This document shows, piece after piece, positions 1-6,400 of a stretch of 16,939 nucleotides of DNA. Source of the stretch: Bacteroidota bacterium. Lineage in GTDB: Bacteria > Bacteroidota > Bacteroidia > JAADEI01. The translations under genes were made by a program, and so were the position numbers. The first letter of the stretch is position 1. Each line of letters begins with the position of its first letter. The notes below the pieces were generated by a model that was not told the origin of the DNA, ran no database searches, and saw nothing but the letters and a program-made list of their open reading frames with translations. The DNA lies in the NCBI GenBank assembly GCA_015490475.1, contig WFXT01000021.1:1-16939 (forward strand), in the 5' to 3' direction.

Positions 1-1
1 T

Positions 2-127
2 AAAGACGGTGCCGACTTTCGCTATCCTAACTCTTCATGGATTCCCACAAAAGAAGAAATAGAGAAACTTTTCCGTCCGACGGCAAAGAAGGTTCTGGAC
101 TATGTTTCCAGTAAGATAAGCCAGTAG
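2..127 (+). CDS. C-terminal end of an unidentified protein (cut by window start)
   Basis: An open frame runs from the window edge to a TAG stop at 125-127 and gives 41 residues ending in VLDYVSSKISQ. The peptide is mixed charged and amphipathic (TKEEIEKLF, TAKKVLDYV) and reads like a normal soluble C-terminus. No family can be recognised from so short a tail. It has the same strand as the following virus-like operon, with a 113-nt gap and a candidate promoter between them, so it may be the last gene of a preceding module. A packaging or replication protein would be expected there, but nothing in these residues shows it. Confidence 0.6.
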   Translation, partial: KDGADFRYPNSSWIPTKEEIEKLFRPTAKKVLDYVSSKISQ

Positions 128-159
128 TTAAGCGGGTTCTGGATTTGGTTTTGTAAAAA

Positions 160-191
160 TTTGCCAGCAATTGTCATTTTTGCCATATTTG
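160..191 (+). promoter_or_regulatory. Candidate Bacteroidota-type promoter before the virus-like operon
   Basis: TTTG at 160-163 is followed by a 20-nt spacer and CATATTTG at 184-191. The Bacteroidota sigma-A consensus is TTTG, 19-21 nt, TAnnTTTG, so this is one mismatch from consensus with correct spacing. A transcript starting near 197-200 would give a leader of about 40 nt before the ATG at 241. It is the only sizeable gap at the head of the block, which supports the call. The region is AT-rich, so a chance match is possible. Confidence 0.35.
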
Positions 192-240
192 TCAATCTGT
201 GTTTTCTGTGCGGGTATGTTTGTGATTGAAAAGTGCATAT

Positions 241-660
241 ATGAGCATGTTTGGAGTGCTGACAATTTTAGGGATTGGATATGCTCTCTGGAGATATGGA
301 CAGACTGGGAAGACTTTGCAGAGTCTGAGGTTTTCTGTTATTGGTGCGGAAATACGCAATGCAAGATTGTTTTTGAACATTCGTGCATATAATCCAACTC
401 CTAACACTGTTAAGGTCACGGGAACCAGAATAACTGTTTTTCACAACAGCGAGCCAGTAGGTTATGTAGAGTTGACAGATAGGATAATCATAACTCCTGG
501 TTCAATAGTCATATCTGTTCCCGTGCGAATTAATGCCTTAAGTGCATTTAAAGTTTTGCTAAATAGAATCAAGAGCAATCAAAAAGTTTCTTTGACTGTG
601 AAAGGTTACATCAACACAACTGCTGGTAAATACAATGTGTCGGAAAATGTGGTACTATGA
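241..660 (+). CDS. Membrane-anchored LEA type 2 (WHy-like) beta-sandwich protein
   Basis: The product has 139 residues from ATG 241. A TTG at 226 would add five residues, but ATG is preferred. An N-terminal hydrophobic stretch (about residues 2-16, MFGVLTILGIGYALW) looks like a membrane anchor. The rest is rich in beta strands and contains N-x-R-A-Y-N-P-T-P-N (around residue 50) followed by V-x-V-x-x-x-x-I-T-V-F, the signature of the LEA14/WHy fold. In that fold an NPN-type loop follows a beta strand. The C-terminal half alternates hydrophobic strands (IIITPGSIVISVPVRI, VSLTVKGYI). It overlaps the next gene by ATGA. In this setting it could be a virion membrane protein exposing a small beta domain. 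The fold is suggested with moderate confidence and the role is unknown. Confidence 0.6.
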   Translation: MSMFGVLTILGIGYALWRYGQTGKTLQSLRFSVIGAEIRNARLFLNIRAYNPTPNTVKVTGTRITVFHNSEPVGYVELTDRIIITPGSIVISVPVRINALSAFKVLLNRIKSNQKVSLTVKGYINTTAGKYNVSENVVL

Positions 661-1007
661 TGGAAATAAAGAGAGCTGACTTACAGGTCATAGAGGGTTA
701 TCCAAAGTCTGACGCCAGAAACAGGCTGATTTATCTTTTCAGGCAACGGGATGCCAAAGGCAATATTATAGCATATGTTGTTTCGGTTCCTGACAAGATG
801 CTCGTTAGGTCGTATAAAACTCGCAAGGATGCGGAGGCTTTCATAGAGAAAAGTCTCATTATTGATTCGCATCCCTTCAATGGTGATAAGAACATGGACA
901 TAAAAGAGACCGCAAGTATTTTCGGCGGACATATTTCAGAGATAGAGGTTCAACAGCAGCAACAGACTGTTAAACAGGAAACCACTCAAACCACTCAAAC
1001 TGCTTAA
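657..1007 (+). CDS. Hypothetical protein with Gln/Thr-rich C-terminus
   Basis: The product has 116 residues and starts at ATG 657 inside the previous stop (ATGA overlap), so translation is probably coupled. An in-frame ATG at 660 is the alternative start. The first 75 residues look like a compact alpha/beta domain: strands (LIYLFRQRD, IIAYVVSVPDKMLVRSY) precede a basic helix (KTRKDAEAFIEKSL). The last 20 or so residues are low complexity, Gln and Thr only in places (VQQQQQTVKQETTQTTQTA), and probably disordered. There is no signal peptide, membrane span or recognised motif. The next gene begins two bases after its stop, so the three genes form a tight unit. I do not recognise a family. A small virion-associated or assembly protein is the contextual guess. 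Confidence 0.6.
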   Translation: MMEIKRADLQVIEGYPKSDARNRLIYLFRQRDAKGNIIAYVVSVPDKMLVRSYKTRKDAEAFIEKSLIIDSHPFNGDKNMDIKETASIFGGHISEIEVQQQQQTVKQETTQTTQTA

Positions 1008-1009
1008 TC

Positions 1010-2587
1010 ATGGCTCTGGTCGCAACACCCAAGATGAGAGTTGTTCCAGTTGATATGAATGCAAACACTTATGACATTGTAAATGAGGTGTTGCGAACAT
1101 ATTTGCTTTATAAAGATGACACATGCGGTCTCGCAAAACAACTGAAAGGAAGCACAAAAATAGAGACATTAAGAAACATATGGGAATTTGTTAAGAAAAA
1201 CTTTAAGTATAAGACGGACCCAGTGGGTTATCAATATGTTCAACGTCCAGCTGTTTTGTGGCGAAATCGTGTTGGGGACTGCAAAAGTTTTTCAATTTTC
1301 ATTGGTTCTTTGTTGAATTGTCTTGGAATACCGTTTGTGTTTCGTTTCACAAGCCATCGGGACACTACCACGCCGCATCACGTCTTTGTAGTGGTTCCTG
1401 ATGGAGACAAAGAGATAATCCTTGATGCAACACTTTCCAGATTCAACTATCAAAAACCATACACCTTCAAAATAGATTACGATATGTCTAAGTTGTATCG
1501 CATAGAGGGAGTTCATGAAAGTGGCAAATTGGACTTGCCAGAGGACATAGAGAACATGACCGAGGCAGAGCTGGAACTTGCGATTGCTAAGCAGCGTCTT
1601 GAAATTGAACGTGATATAGCTGCCGAGTTGCGAGGCATTGGTTCTGTCCGTGTAGAGAAATATAATGACATCCTTGAAGCTGTTAACGATGCTCTGGAGG
1701 CAGCACGGCGGGGGGACTATAAGGAAATGTATGCCATAGCTTACATGACGGACAAAGGAGAGTATTCAGATACACAGAAGGCATTGGTTGCTGGTATAAA
1801 CGATGCTGCTGAAATAGGTCTGTTTAGAAAAAGAAATAGACGTAAGAGACGCAAAAGGAAAAAGTTTCTAAAGAAGCTATGGCAGAAAACAAAGAAGGCT
1901 GTTAGTCGGGCAGCTAAAAAGGCAACCAGATTTTTGAAAACCGCTGCTGATAAAGTAGCAAAGGGCGTAAAGGCTTTTGGTAGAAAAGTTCTAAATATAC
2001 CTAAAGCAGTTGTTAGAAAGATTTTACAGGTATTGCTTCCTGTTGCATCACCTATGTTCCTGTACATATTTGTTAAGAATCCTTCTGTGTTACCTCCCAA
2101 AGCACGCCGTAAGTATAACAAGCAAATGAAGATTTTCAAATTGATAACGCAAAAGCTGGGAATGAAGGAGTCGCAAGTTAAGGCCATCATAAGGAATGGC
2201 ATAATGAAACGATTTAAAAAGTCTCCCGAAACAGTATTGAGGGAAATGTTTGGTGCCCGTGTTGCAGGAATAGGAAACCCAAAAATTGCAGCAGTATTAT
2301 CAAAAGTTCCATGGGATACTGTTATAAATGCTCTGATAAGTATAATATCTAAACTTTTAAAAAAGAAAATGAATGTTAATGATATGGTTCCTGATGCTAG
2401 TGATGTGCCAGCTGATGTAATGCCTACAACCCAGGATGTCCCAAGTTATGATGATTTCAGTGAAATGACTCCCGAGCAAGCGAAAAAGGGTCTGGATATG
2501 GTTCGCCAGACCAAAAGTGAATACGTTGTTCCCGATGATGCTGGTAGCGACACCACAGGCGGTCGCTCCAGATTCTGGACAATCTAA
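1010..2587 (+). CDS. Transglutaminase-like protein with polybasic and hydrophobic C-terminal regions
   Basis: This 525-residue product is the largest of the block. Residues about 50-145 match a transglutaminase-like papain-fold domain. Its features are a nucleophile in G-D-C-K-S-F-S (Cys91) followed by the usual helix and a LGIP turn, His123/His124 before a strand (HVFVVVPDG), and Asp139 in ILDAT, which together give the Cys-His-Asp triad. Bacterial and viral members of this fold act as transglutaminases or as cysteine proteases or amidases; which applies here cannot be read from sequence. Residues 180-240 are acidic helices. Residues 272-340 are extremely Lys/Arg rich (KRNRRKRRKRKK, then amphipathic basic helices). 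Residues 339-356 are hydrophobic, a second hydrophobic patch lies at 437-450, and the tail is acidic, ending RSRFWTI. In a virion this could process or cross-link structural proteins while binding DNA or membrane. Confidence 0.7.
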   Translation: MALVATPKMRVVPVDMNANTYDIVNEVLRTYLLYKDDTCGLAKQLKGSTKIETLRNIWEFVKKNFKYKTDPVGYQYVQRPAVLWRNRVGDCKSFSIFIGSLLNCLGIPFVFRFTSHRDTTTPHHVFVVVPDGDKEIILDATLSRFNYQKPYTFKIDYDMSKLYRIEGVHESGKLDLPEDIENMTEAELELAIAKQRLEIERDIAAELRGIGSVRVEKYNDILEAVNDALEAARRGDYKEMYAIAYMTDKGEYSDTQKALVAGINDAAEIGLFRKRNRRKRRKRKKFLKKLWQKTKKAVSRAAKKATRFLKTAADKVAKGVKAFGRKVLNIPKAVVRKILQVLLPVASPMFLYIFVKNPSVLPPKARRKYNKQMKIFKLITQKLGMKESQVKAIIRNGIMKRFKKSPETVLREMFGARVAGIGNPKIAAVLSKVPWDTVINALISIISKLLKKKMNVNDMVPDASDVPADVMPTTQDVPSYDDFSEMTPEQAKKGLDMVRQTKSEYVVPDDAGSDTTGGRSRFWTI

Positions 2588-2594
2588 AACCCAT

Positions 2595-2608
2595 AAAATC
2601 AAACTGCT
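2595..2608 (+). promoter_or_regulatory. AAAATCAA leader, copy 1 (before the 65-aa coiled-coil gene)
   Basis: AAAATCAAACTGCT precedes ATG 2609, with the first A exactly 14 nt upstream. The whole 21-nt spacer after the TAA stop resembles the spacers of copies 2 and 3 (ACC..AAAATCAA..GCT). There is no AGGAGG-like sequence, so this is the likely ribosome-entry signal. Confidence 0.55.
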
Positions 2609-2806
2609 ATGAAATTGAATGTTAGCCACTTATTCAAACAGTTTCTACAGAAGTATAAACCTTACCGAAAGGCTAAAAGCAAAGTGGCACGTGCAGAACG
2701 TGAGTTTGAGCGTGCAAAGATGAAGTTGGAACGAGCCAAGCAGCATCTCAAAGACGTTGAAAACAGGGCAAAGCTTGCCTTTGAACGCAAAGTAACAAGG
2801 GTATAA
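2609..2806 (+). CDS. Small basic coiled-coil protein
   Basis: The product has 65 residues with a strongly basic composition. After an N-terminal amphipathic piece (KLNVSHLFKQFLQKYKPY) comes an uninterrupted charged helix (residues about 20-60) with heptad-like alternation (VARAEREFERAKMKLERAKQ), predicting a coiled coil. There are no cysteines, signal peptide or membrane span. It is flanked on both sides by the same AAAATCAA-type intergenic leader, so it belongs to the operon and is translated independently of its neighbours. Its basic charge next to a protein with an acidic tail (2827-3333) suggests a possible pairing. It could be a minor virion protein, DNA-condensing protein or scaffold. 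The function is not recognised. Confidence 0.6.
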   Translation: MKLNVSHLFKQFLQKYKPYRKAKSKVARAEREFERAKMKLERAKQHLKDVENRAKLAFERKVTRV

Positions 2807-2812
2807 ACCTTT

Positions 2813-2826
2813 AAAATCAAGTTGCT
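2813..2826 (+). promoter_or_regulatory. AAAATCAA leader, copy 2 (before the acidic-tail membrane protein)
   Basis: AAAATCAAGTTGCT ends at ATG 2827, with the first A at -14. The 20-nt spacer that follows the TAA stop begins ACCTTT and differs from copy 1 at only a few positions. Confidence 0.55.
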
Positions 2827-3333
2827 ATGCCTAAGAAAAAAGGAATTTTTGACACTGGCACGTTGATGCGTGCTGGTCAACGGGGCGTCGGAATAGCTGC
2901 CGGAACCGTCGGCGGTGAACTTGTTGAGGAAAAATTGCCAATTCAAAATAATAAGATAAAAGGTCTTTTACTTTTCACCGTTGGTGCCTATGCCAGTGAG
3001 TTTTATAACGATAATCCAATTTTAGGAGGCTTGGGTGCAGGCGTTTGTTCTGTGGGAGTGCGTACAGCACTTAAGGACAACTTGCAGTTCCTCGCTGGAC
3101 CAATAGGACAAGAGCAATACACAATTCCTGAGGACTATGAAGTAGATGACTACGATTTGTTGTCCGATGAAGAGATTGAGGGTGTTGTTGAAGAGATTGA
3201 TGACGAGGTCGTTGAAGGTGTGACAGAAGAGATTGACGATGAAGTTGTTGAAGGAGTTTCTGATGACATTGATGACGAGGTTTTGGAAGGAGACATTGAA
3301 GTCATTGACCCTGAAGAAGATGAAGATTTTTAA
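2827..3333 (+). CDS. Glycine-rich membrane protein with tandem acidic repeats
   Basis: The product has 168 residues. A basic N-terminus (MPKKKG) is followed by a small-residue-rich stretch (RGVGIAAGTVGGE, about 19-31) and two hydrophobic segments (GLLLFTVGAYASEF, 46-59, and ILGGLGAGVCSVGV, 65-78). The Gly-x-x-x-Gly spacing suggests packed membrane helices. From residue 97 the chain is almost purely acidic. Three tandem 12-residue units of the form E-E-I-D-D-E-V-V-E-G-V-T/S cover residues 122-157, then a DPEEDEDF end. A membrane anchor carrying a highly acidic arm suits a protein that binds the polybasic neighbours (2609-2806 and residues 272-340 of 1010-2587) or keeps DNA away. It is directly upstream of the capsid candidate. 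No known family was recognised. Confidence 0.6.
   Translation: MPKKKGIFDTGTLMRAGQRGVGIAAGTVGGELVEEKLPIQNNKIKGLLLFTVGAYASEFYNDNPILGGLGAGVCSVGVRTALKDNLQFLAGPIGQEQYTIPEDYEVDDYDLLSDEEIEGVVEEIDDEVVEGVTEEIDDEVVEGVSDDIDDEVLEGDIEVIDPEEDEDF
3190..3297 (+). repeat. Three in-frame 36-bp tandem repeats encoding acidic dodecapeptides
   Basis: The units at 3190-3225, 3226-3261 and 3262-3297 encode EEIDDEVVEGVT, EEIDDEVVEGVS and DDIDDEVLEGDI. They are similar at the protein level but have many synonymous differences (for example gaagagattgatgacgag against gaagagattgacgatgaa). The repeat is therefore old or under selection at protein level, not a fresh duplication. Confidence 0.8.
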
Positions 3334-3347
3334 ACCATAAACCTTTT

Positions 3348-3361
3348 AAAATCAAATAGCA
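3348..3361 (+). promoter_or_regulatory. AAAATCAA leader, copy 3 (before the major capsid candidate)
   Basis: AAAATCAAATAGCA ends at ATG 3362, with the first A at -14. The 28-nt spacer contains the ACC motif twice (ACCATAA, ACCTTTT), as if the leader had been partly duplicated in front of what may be the most expressed gene. Confidence 0.55.
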
Positions 3362-4054
3362 ATGGCTGTTAGAGCGGTAAAGCGAGCATTTGGTAAGAGG
3401 TTCGTTCAAAAATTGGTTGTTGCAGATCCAGAGAAGGCATTGATTAGTAAATTGCGTAAGAAGTTCGGAACAAAGCATATCACACCTTCTTACTTGAGAG
3501 TGGAAGTTCCGACTTCTAACACAAGGTCTGATTACATTTTTGACATAACAGAAACAGGACGTGAGACCCGAACAGAAAGGAAGCTGAACAGGAACGACGT
3601 GTTTATTGTTCAGCAAATGGGTCTCTTTTTGATGCGAAGAGACCTTCGTGTCGTTGGAGCTGATTATATTGAGACATATCCTAATCCCGTTAGATTCGCC
3701 CTACCGGGTATCAACGTTAGACACTTACACATTTTCTACAATGGCTATTTGCGAATCAGAGTCAACAATAGGGTTTGGTATGAAGCCCTTGATTCCAGAA
3801 GGTTCCTGTACATTCCAGAGACTCAACAGACATTTGCTGGGAACTATGCTCAGCAATTGCCAGAATTTGGTTTCGTTGATGTGAAACCAGAGTTGAAGCT
3901 GTTCGGGAATGCAAAGAATGAGATTGTGTTGTCTGTCCCGACCTTTGCTGGCTTGAATGTGGAATCCACAGATGCCAATGAGAAAGTCTATCTTGTATTT
4001 TATGTGAGAGGTCTGCTTGCGTCGGGAGCAGCTCTTGACATGGCTGGAGACTAA
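3362..4054 (+). CDS. Beta-rich structural protein, candidate major capsid protein
   Basis: The product has 230 residues. The N-terminal 37 residues are basic (AVRAVKRAFGKRFVQK, LRKKFGTK) and would suit an arm touching nucleic acid or membrane. The rest is a succession of short beta strands separated by loops (YLRVEVP, DYIFDITE, HLHIFYNGYLRIRV, FLYIPE, FGFVDVKPELKLFG, EIVLSVPTF, VYLVFYVRGLL) with no membrane span, compatible with a single jelly-roll of about 190 residues. Supporting context is its own AAAATCAA leader, a strong GC hairpin right after the stop, and a second beta-rich protein next. Two small adjacent beta proteins recall viruses that build capsids from two single jelly-roll proteins. 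Similarity to a named capsid family was not recognised, so the role is inference. The coding call itself is firm. Confidence 0.6.
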   Translation: MAVRAVKRAFGKRFVQKLVVADPEKALISKLRKKFGTKHITPSYLRVEVPTSNTRSDYIFDITETGRETRTERKLNRNDVFIVQQMGLFLMRRDLRVVGADYIETYPNPVRFALPGINVRHLHIFYNGYLRIRVNNRVWYEALDSRRFLYIPETQQTFAGNYAQQLPEFGFVDVKPELKLFGNAKNEIVLSVPTFAGLNVESTDANEKVYLVFYVRGLLASGAALDMAGD

Positions 4055-4060
4055 GAAACC

Positions 4061-4098
4061 GGGGCGGGTTCCAGTGCCCGCCCCACAAAAAATTTTTG
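4061..4098 (+). terminator. GC-rich hairpin after the capsid candidate gene
   Basis: GGGGCGGG (4061-4068) pairs perfectly with CCCGCCCC (4077-4084) around an 8-nt loop, followed by an A-run and then TTTTT at 4093-4097. The stem is all but purely G:C in an otherwise AT-rich stretch. The T-run lies 8 nt after the stem instead of touching it, so it is either a leaky terminator or a stem that stabilises the upstream messenger. Either would raise capsid transcript relative to downstream genes. Confidence 0.65.
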
Positions 4099-4102
4099 AA
4101 CC

Positions 4103-4510
4103 ATGGAGATGTTTCCGAGTTTTGTGGCGGAGGGAACAAGGACGTATGAAATATTATTGAAGCCTAACATTAATACATATAATTTGCCTGATGACCCATT
4201 GTTACAAGACAAAAAGTGTTTTGCTGTTACAATCAAAGGAGGTAGTTTAGGACTCTCAAGGTCGCGTTCTGGACATATTATTGTGGATGATTTTTATCTT
4301 TCCCTGAGAAATAAAGATAATCAGATACTAATTGACAACTATCCAATGCTAACTGTCACTGTAAGGGACAATTCATTGCTTGTATTCAGGGAAGATTATA
4401 TAGATACAATGAAATCAACTATTTACATTCCACCGCATATAATGCAGATAGTAAATTCCAATCCGACAACTCAGTACGCAGTAGAGATTGTATTGCACTA
4501 CAAAGTCTAA
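4103..4510 (+). CDS. Second beta-rich capsid-like protein
   Basis: The product has 135 residues, no charge clusters and no membrane span. Almost the whole chain alternates strands and turns: TYEILLKPNINTYNL, CFAVTIKGGSLGLS, HIIVDDFYLSLR, PMLTVTVRDNSLLVF, STIYIPPHIM and a C-terminal QYAVEIVLHYKV. This strand density over about 130 residues fits one small beta-sandwich or jelly-roll. It follows the capsid candidate and the hairpin. The sequence AAAATTTTTGAACC before ATG 4103 has AAAAT at -14, a weaker version of the leader used by five other genes. It could be a minor capsid, penton or spike-base protein. The function is inferred from fold propensity and position only. Confidence 0.6.
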   Translation: MEMFPSFVAEGTRTYEILLKPNINTYNLPDDPLLQDKKCFAVTIKGGSLGLSRSRSGHIIVDDFYLSLRNKDNQILIDNYPMLTVTVRDNSLLVFREDYIDTMKSTIYIPPHIMQIVNSNPTTQYAVEIVLHYKV

Positions 4511-4519
4511 AAATGAGCG

Positions 4520-5212
4520 ATGGACAACAGGGAACAGGCGAAAGAATGGTTTCAAGCAACAGGGTTAGAGTGTTTTGTGATATATGACCGTCGCCTTGAT
4601 ATGAAATATTATCAATATTGTGGCAGTGATGTTATAGAAGAATTAGAGAAAGCACTTTCTTTATTGCCTTATGGGAAATACAAACTTGTGGCAAAGAAAA
4701 ATGATAAAGCAAGTTTGAAGGATTCTTTAGTGTTTGACCTTATTATTGGAGACAGAGATTCACAAATTGGGACGCAATTGCCTGTTCTAATGCAACAGCC
4801 ACAACAAACAGGTATAAATGGAGAAGAGAAATATTTAGAAGAGATACGGAGACTTGAGCGAAAGAATATGGAACTTGAATATCAGTTGCGATTAATACAG
4901 GAGCGACAAAAGATGTATAACGAACCACAAATGAGGTTCATTGAACGAATGATAGGATTTTTTGAGACAGTTGCTGGTGTTAATCAACAGACACAGCAAA
5001 CAGTTCAATCTGCTCAAATTGCTGGAACGATGGAAGACAAAAAGAAATTGGCAAAAAAGGTCCTTGCAATCGTGAATGAGTTGTCTAAGCATGACCCAGA
5101 AATTATAGATAATCTTCACAGGCTCCTAATACTTGCTAAGCGAGACCCATCTACATATCAAATGGCAGTCAATATGCTAAAACAGAAGGTCCCCAATGCC
5201 AAAAGTTCCTAA
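4520..5212 (+). CDS. Coiled-coil protein of unknown function
   Basis: The product has 230 residues. Residues 1-90 look like a small alpha/beta domain (LECFVIYDRRLDMKYYQY, LLPYGKYKLVAKK, DSLVFDLIIGD). A Gln/Pro-rich linker (MQQPQQTG, 91-98) leads to a long charged helix (102-133, EEKYLEEIRRLERKNMELEY) typical of a coiled coil. After a Gln-rich break (155-168) there is a helical C-terminal domain (173-225). There is no membrane span or enzyme motif, and in particular no Walker A, so it is not a packaging ATPase. An ATG at 4513 opens a different frame and was not used. The end overlaps the next gene by 17 nt. A virion or scaffold role is possible but not shown. Confidence 0.6.
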   Translation: MDNREQAKEWFQATGLECFVIYDRRLDMKYYQYCGSDVIEELEKALSLLPYGKYKLVAKKNDKASLKDSLVFDLIIGDRDSQIGTQLPVLMQQPQQTGINGEEKYLEEIRRLERKNMELEYQLRLIQERQKMYNEPQMRFIERMIGFFETVAGVNQQTQQTVQSAQIAGTMEDKKKLAKKVLAIVNELSKHDPEIIDNLHRLLILAKRDPSTYQMAVNMLKQKVPNAKSS

Positions 5213-6152
5213 GGCACGGCTTCCTGAACAATTTGCTTCCGACGGTGTGATTTTAGGTGCATGGATTGCACCTTGGGTCTCTGTTGCCAACATACGCTCC
5301 GCTCCTTCATTACAAGCAAAGATTATATACCGTGCTGTAAGACATGAAGTAATAGGGAAAGTTTCAAGTGTTAGGAAAACATCAACAGGATATTGGCTTA
5401 GGCTTGACAAAGACACGACTCCTTTTGAAAAAGAAGGATGGGTTCATTTTAACATAATCTATATGATAACAAAGAGAAAAAATCGTGCAGATGAAGCAAA
5501 AGATTTATTGAAGCATTGGGTTACAACAGACCAGAAGACATTTTTGAAACTACTTGACTTACAGAACAAAACAGAGAAAATCAATTTACCACAAGCAACT
5601 AAGAGAAAGTTACAAAAGCTCATTGCAAGTTATAATTCAAGACAAAAGAAGCTGCGAAAAGCATCTTTTGTTAAAAAGTATGAAGCATCTTTAAACAAAC
5701 TCATTAGCAAAGCAGAAACCCTTGCGGACATTAGTTATGACTATGCTAAAAAACTTGGGAAAGAATATAGGAAATACTTTGGAGGAAATGTTACAGAGTT
5801 TGGTCCCACGATAGGAGTTCCCTGGGCTTATATAGCTGTGGCAGTAACAGGTGTTGCTGTAACAGCCGCCATTGCATATTATTTAGGGTGGATTAATAGG
5901 AGAGCACGTGATGCCGCAAGAGATTATGCTCAAACATTAGTTATTGACAAAGAGATAAAAAATATTTTGAGGGATTTGCCCGAGGAAAAGGCTAATAAAG
6001 TTGAAGACTATATACGAGATGTTGCTGAAGGGGCGTATCAATCTGGCTACAAGGCAGGGACAACAACCTCCACATTAGGAAACCTGAAAGCACTGGGCTT
6101 TATACTGCTGGGTGCTGGTGCAATTTATATGTTAAGTTCAAAATCAAACTAA
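5196..6152 (+). CDS. SH3b-domain protein with two membrane spans
   Basis: The product has 318 residues and starts inside the previous gene (17-nt overlap). AGAAGGT just upstream is one of the few Shine-Dalgarno-like sequences in the block. Residues about 24-90 match a bacterial SH3 domain: the RT-loop-like VSVANIRSAPSLQAKII, then YWLRLD and GWVHFNIIY. Such domains commonly bind peptidoglycan. Residues 95-200 are basic helices. A clear membrane span lies at 208-232 (IGVPWAYIAVAVTGVAVTAA and following) and a second, shorter one at the C-terminus (297-314). Between them is a charged helical region (235-285). A cell-wall-binding head on a membrane-anchored body would suit a virion protein contacting the host envelope, or a lysis component. 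The last codons also contain the AAAATC leader of the next gene. Confidence 0.65.
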   Translation: MPKVPKARLPEQFASDGVILGAWIAPWVSVANIRSAPSLQAKIIYRAVRHEVIGKVSSVRKTSTGYWLRLDKDTTPFEKEGWVHFNIIYMITKRKNRADEAKDLLKHWVTTDQKTFLKLLDLQNKTEKINLPQATKRKLQKLIASYNSRQKKLRKASFVKKYEASLNKLISKAETLADISYDYAKKLGKEYRKYFGGNVTEFGPTIGVPWAYIAVAVTGVAVTAAIAYYLGWINRRARDAARDYAQTLVIDKEIKNILRDLPEEKANKVEDYIRDVAEGAYQSGYKAGTTTSTLGNLKALGFILLGAGAIYMLSSKSN

Positions 6153-6153
6153 C
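6140..6153 (+). promoter_or_regulatory. AAAATCAA leader, copy 4 (inside the 3' end of the SH3b gene)
   Basis: AAAATCAAACTAAC runs to ATG 6154 with the first A at -14. Here the element lies within the last codons and stop of the upstream gene, so the motif is kept at the same distance even where there is no spacer. Confidence 0.5.
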
Positions 6154-6396
6154 ATGGAAATTAGATATGTGATAATAACTGATAATAAGGAGGTTATGTT
6201 GGAAGCCAATCGTATCAGGATACGCAATGAAGGAGGTGCTGCTGTTATTGTAGATGATGTTATTGATATTGCTCCAGGACAAGAGATTGAGTTTGGCTCT
6301 CTTGACCAAAAGGTGAAGATTTCAAGGTTCTTTAGATTCTTTTTTCCACCTACGGCAGCCACAACAAAAGTGGTTGTAATACTTGAAATCCTTTAA
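6154..6396 (+). CDS. Small beta-rich protein
   Basis: The product has 80 residues with short strands throughout: EIRYVIITDN, EVMLEANRIRIRN, AVIVDDVIDI, QEIEFG. These are followed by a basic aromatic stretch (KISRFFRFFFPP) and a hydrophobic end (KVVVILEIL). The pattern of a compact beta sandwich with an acidic, proline-containing turn (IDIAPGQEIEFG) resembles small spike or capsid-decorating domains, but no family was recognised. It begins one nucleotide after the SH3b gene stop and carries the AAAATCAA leader. The first half also resembles the conserved core of small beta domains of the form N-E-G, V-I-V, P-G-Q. A structural role is a contextual guess. Confidence 0.55.
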   Translation: MEIRYVIITDNKEVMLEANRIRIRNEGGAAVIVDDVIDIAPGQEIEFGSLDQKVKISRFFRFFFPPTAATTKVVVILEIL

Positions 6397-6400
6397 CCTC

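Noticed and set aside
1741..2202. 153-residue minus-strand frame rich in Phe and Leu
   Set aside because: It is the mirror of the Lys/Arg-rich coding region of the transglutaminase-like gene. The hydrophobic look comes from the complement of AAG and AAA codons.
3762..4139. 125-residue minus-strand open frame across the capsid candidate
   Set aside because: It is antisense to a well-supported gene and to the hairpin, has shadow-like composition rich in His, Ser and Gln, and has no start context.
4520..5212. Packaging ATPase in the structural block
   Set aside because: Neither this protein nor any other in 1-7921 has a Walker A (GxxGxGK[ST]) motif. The only one in the window is in the chromosomal ABC transporter.
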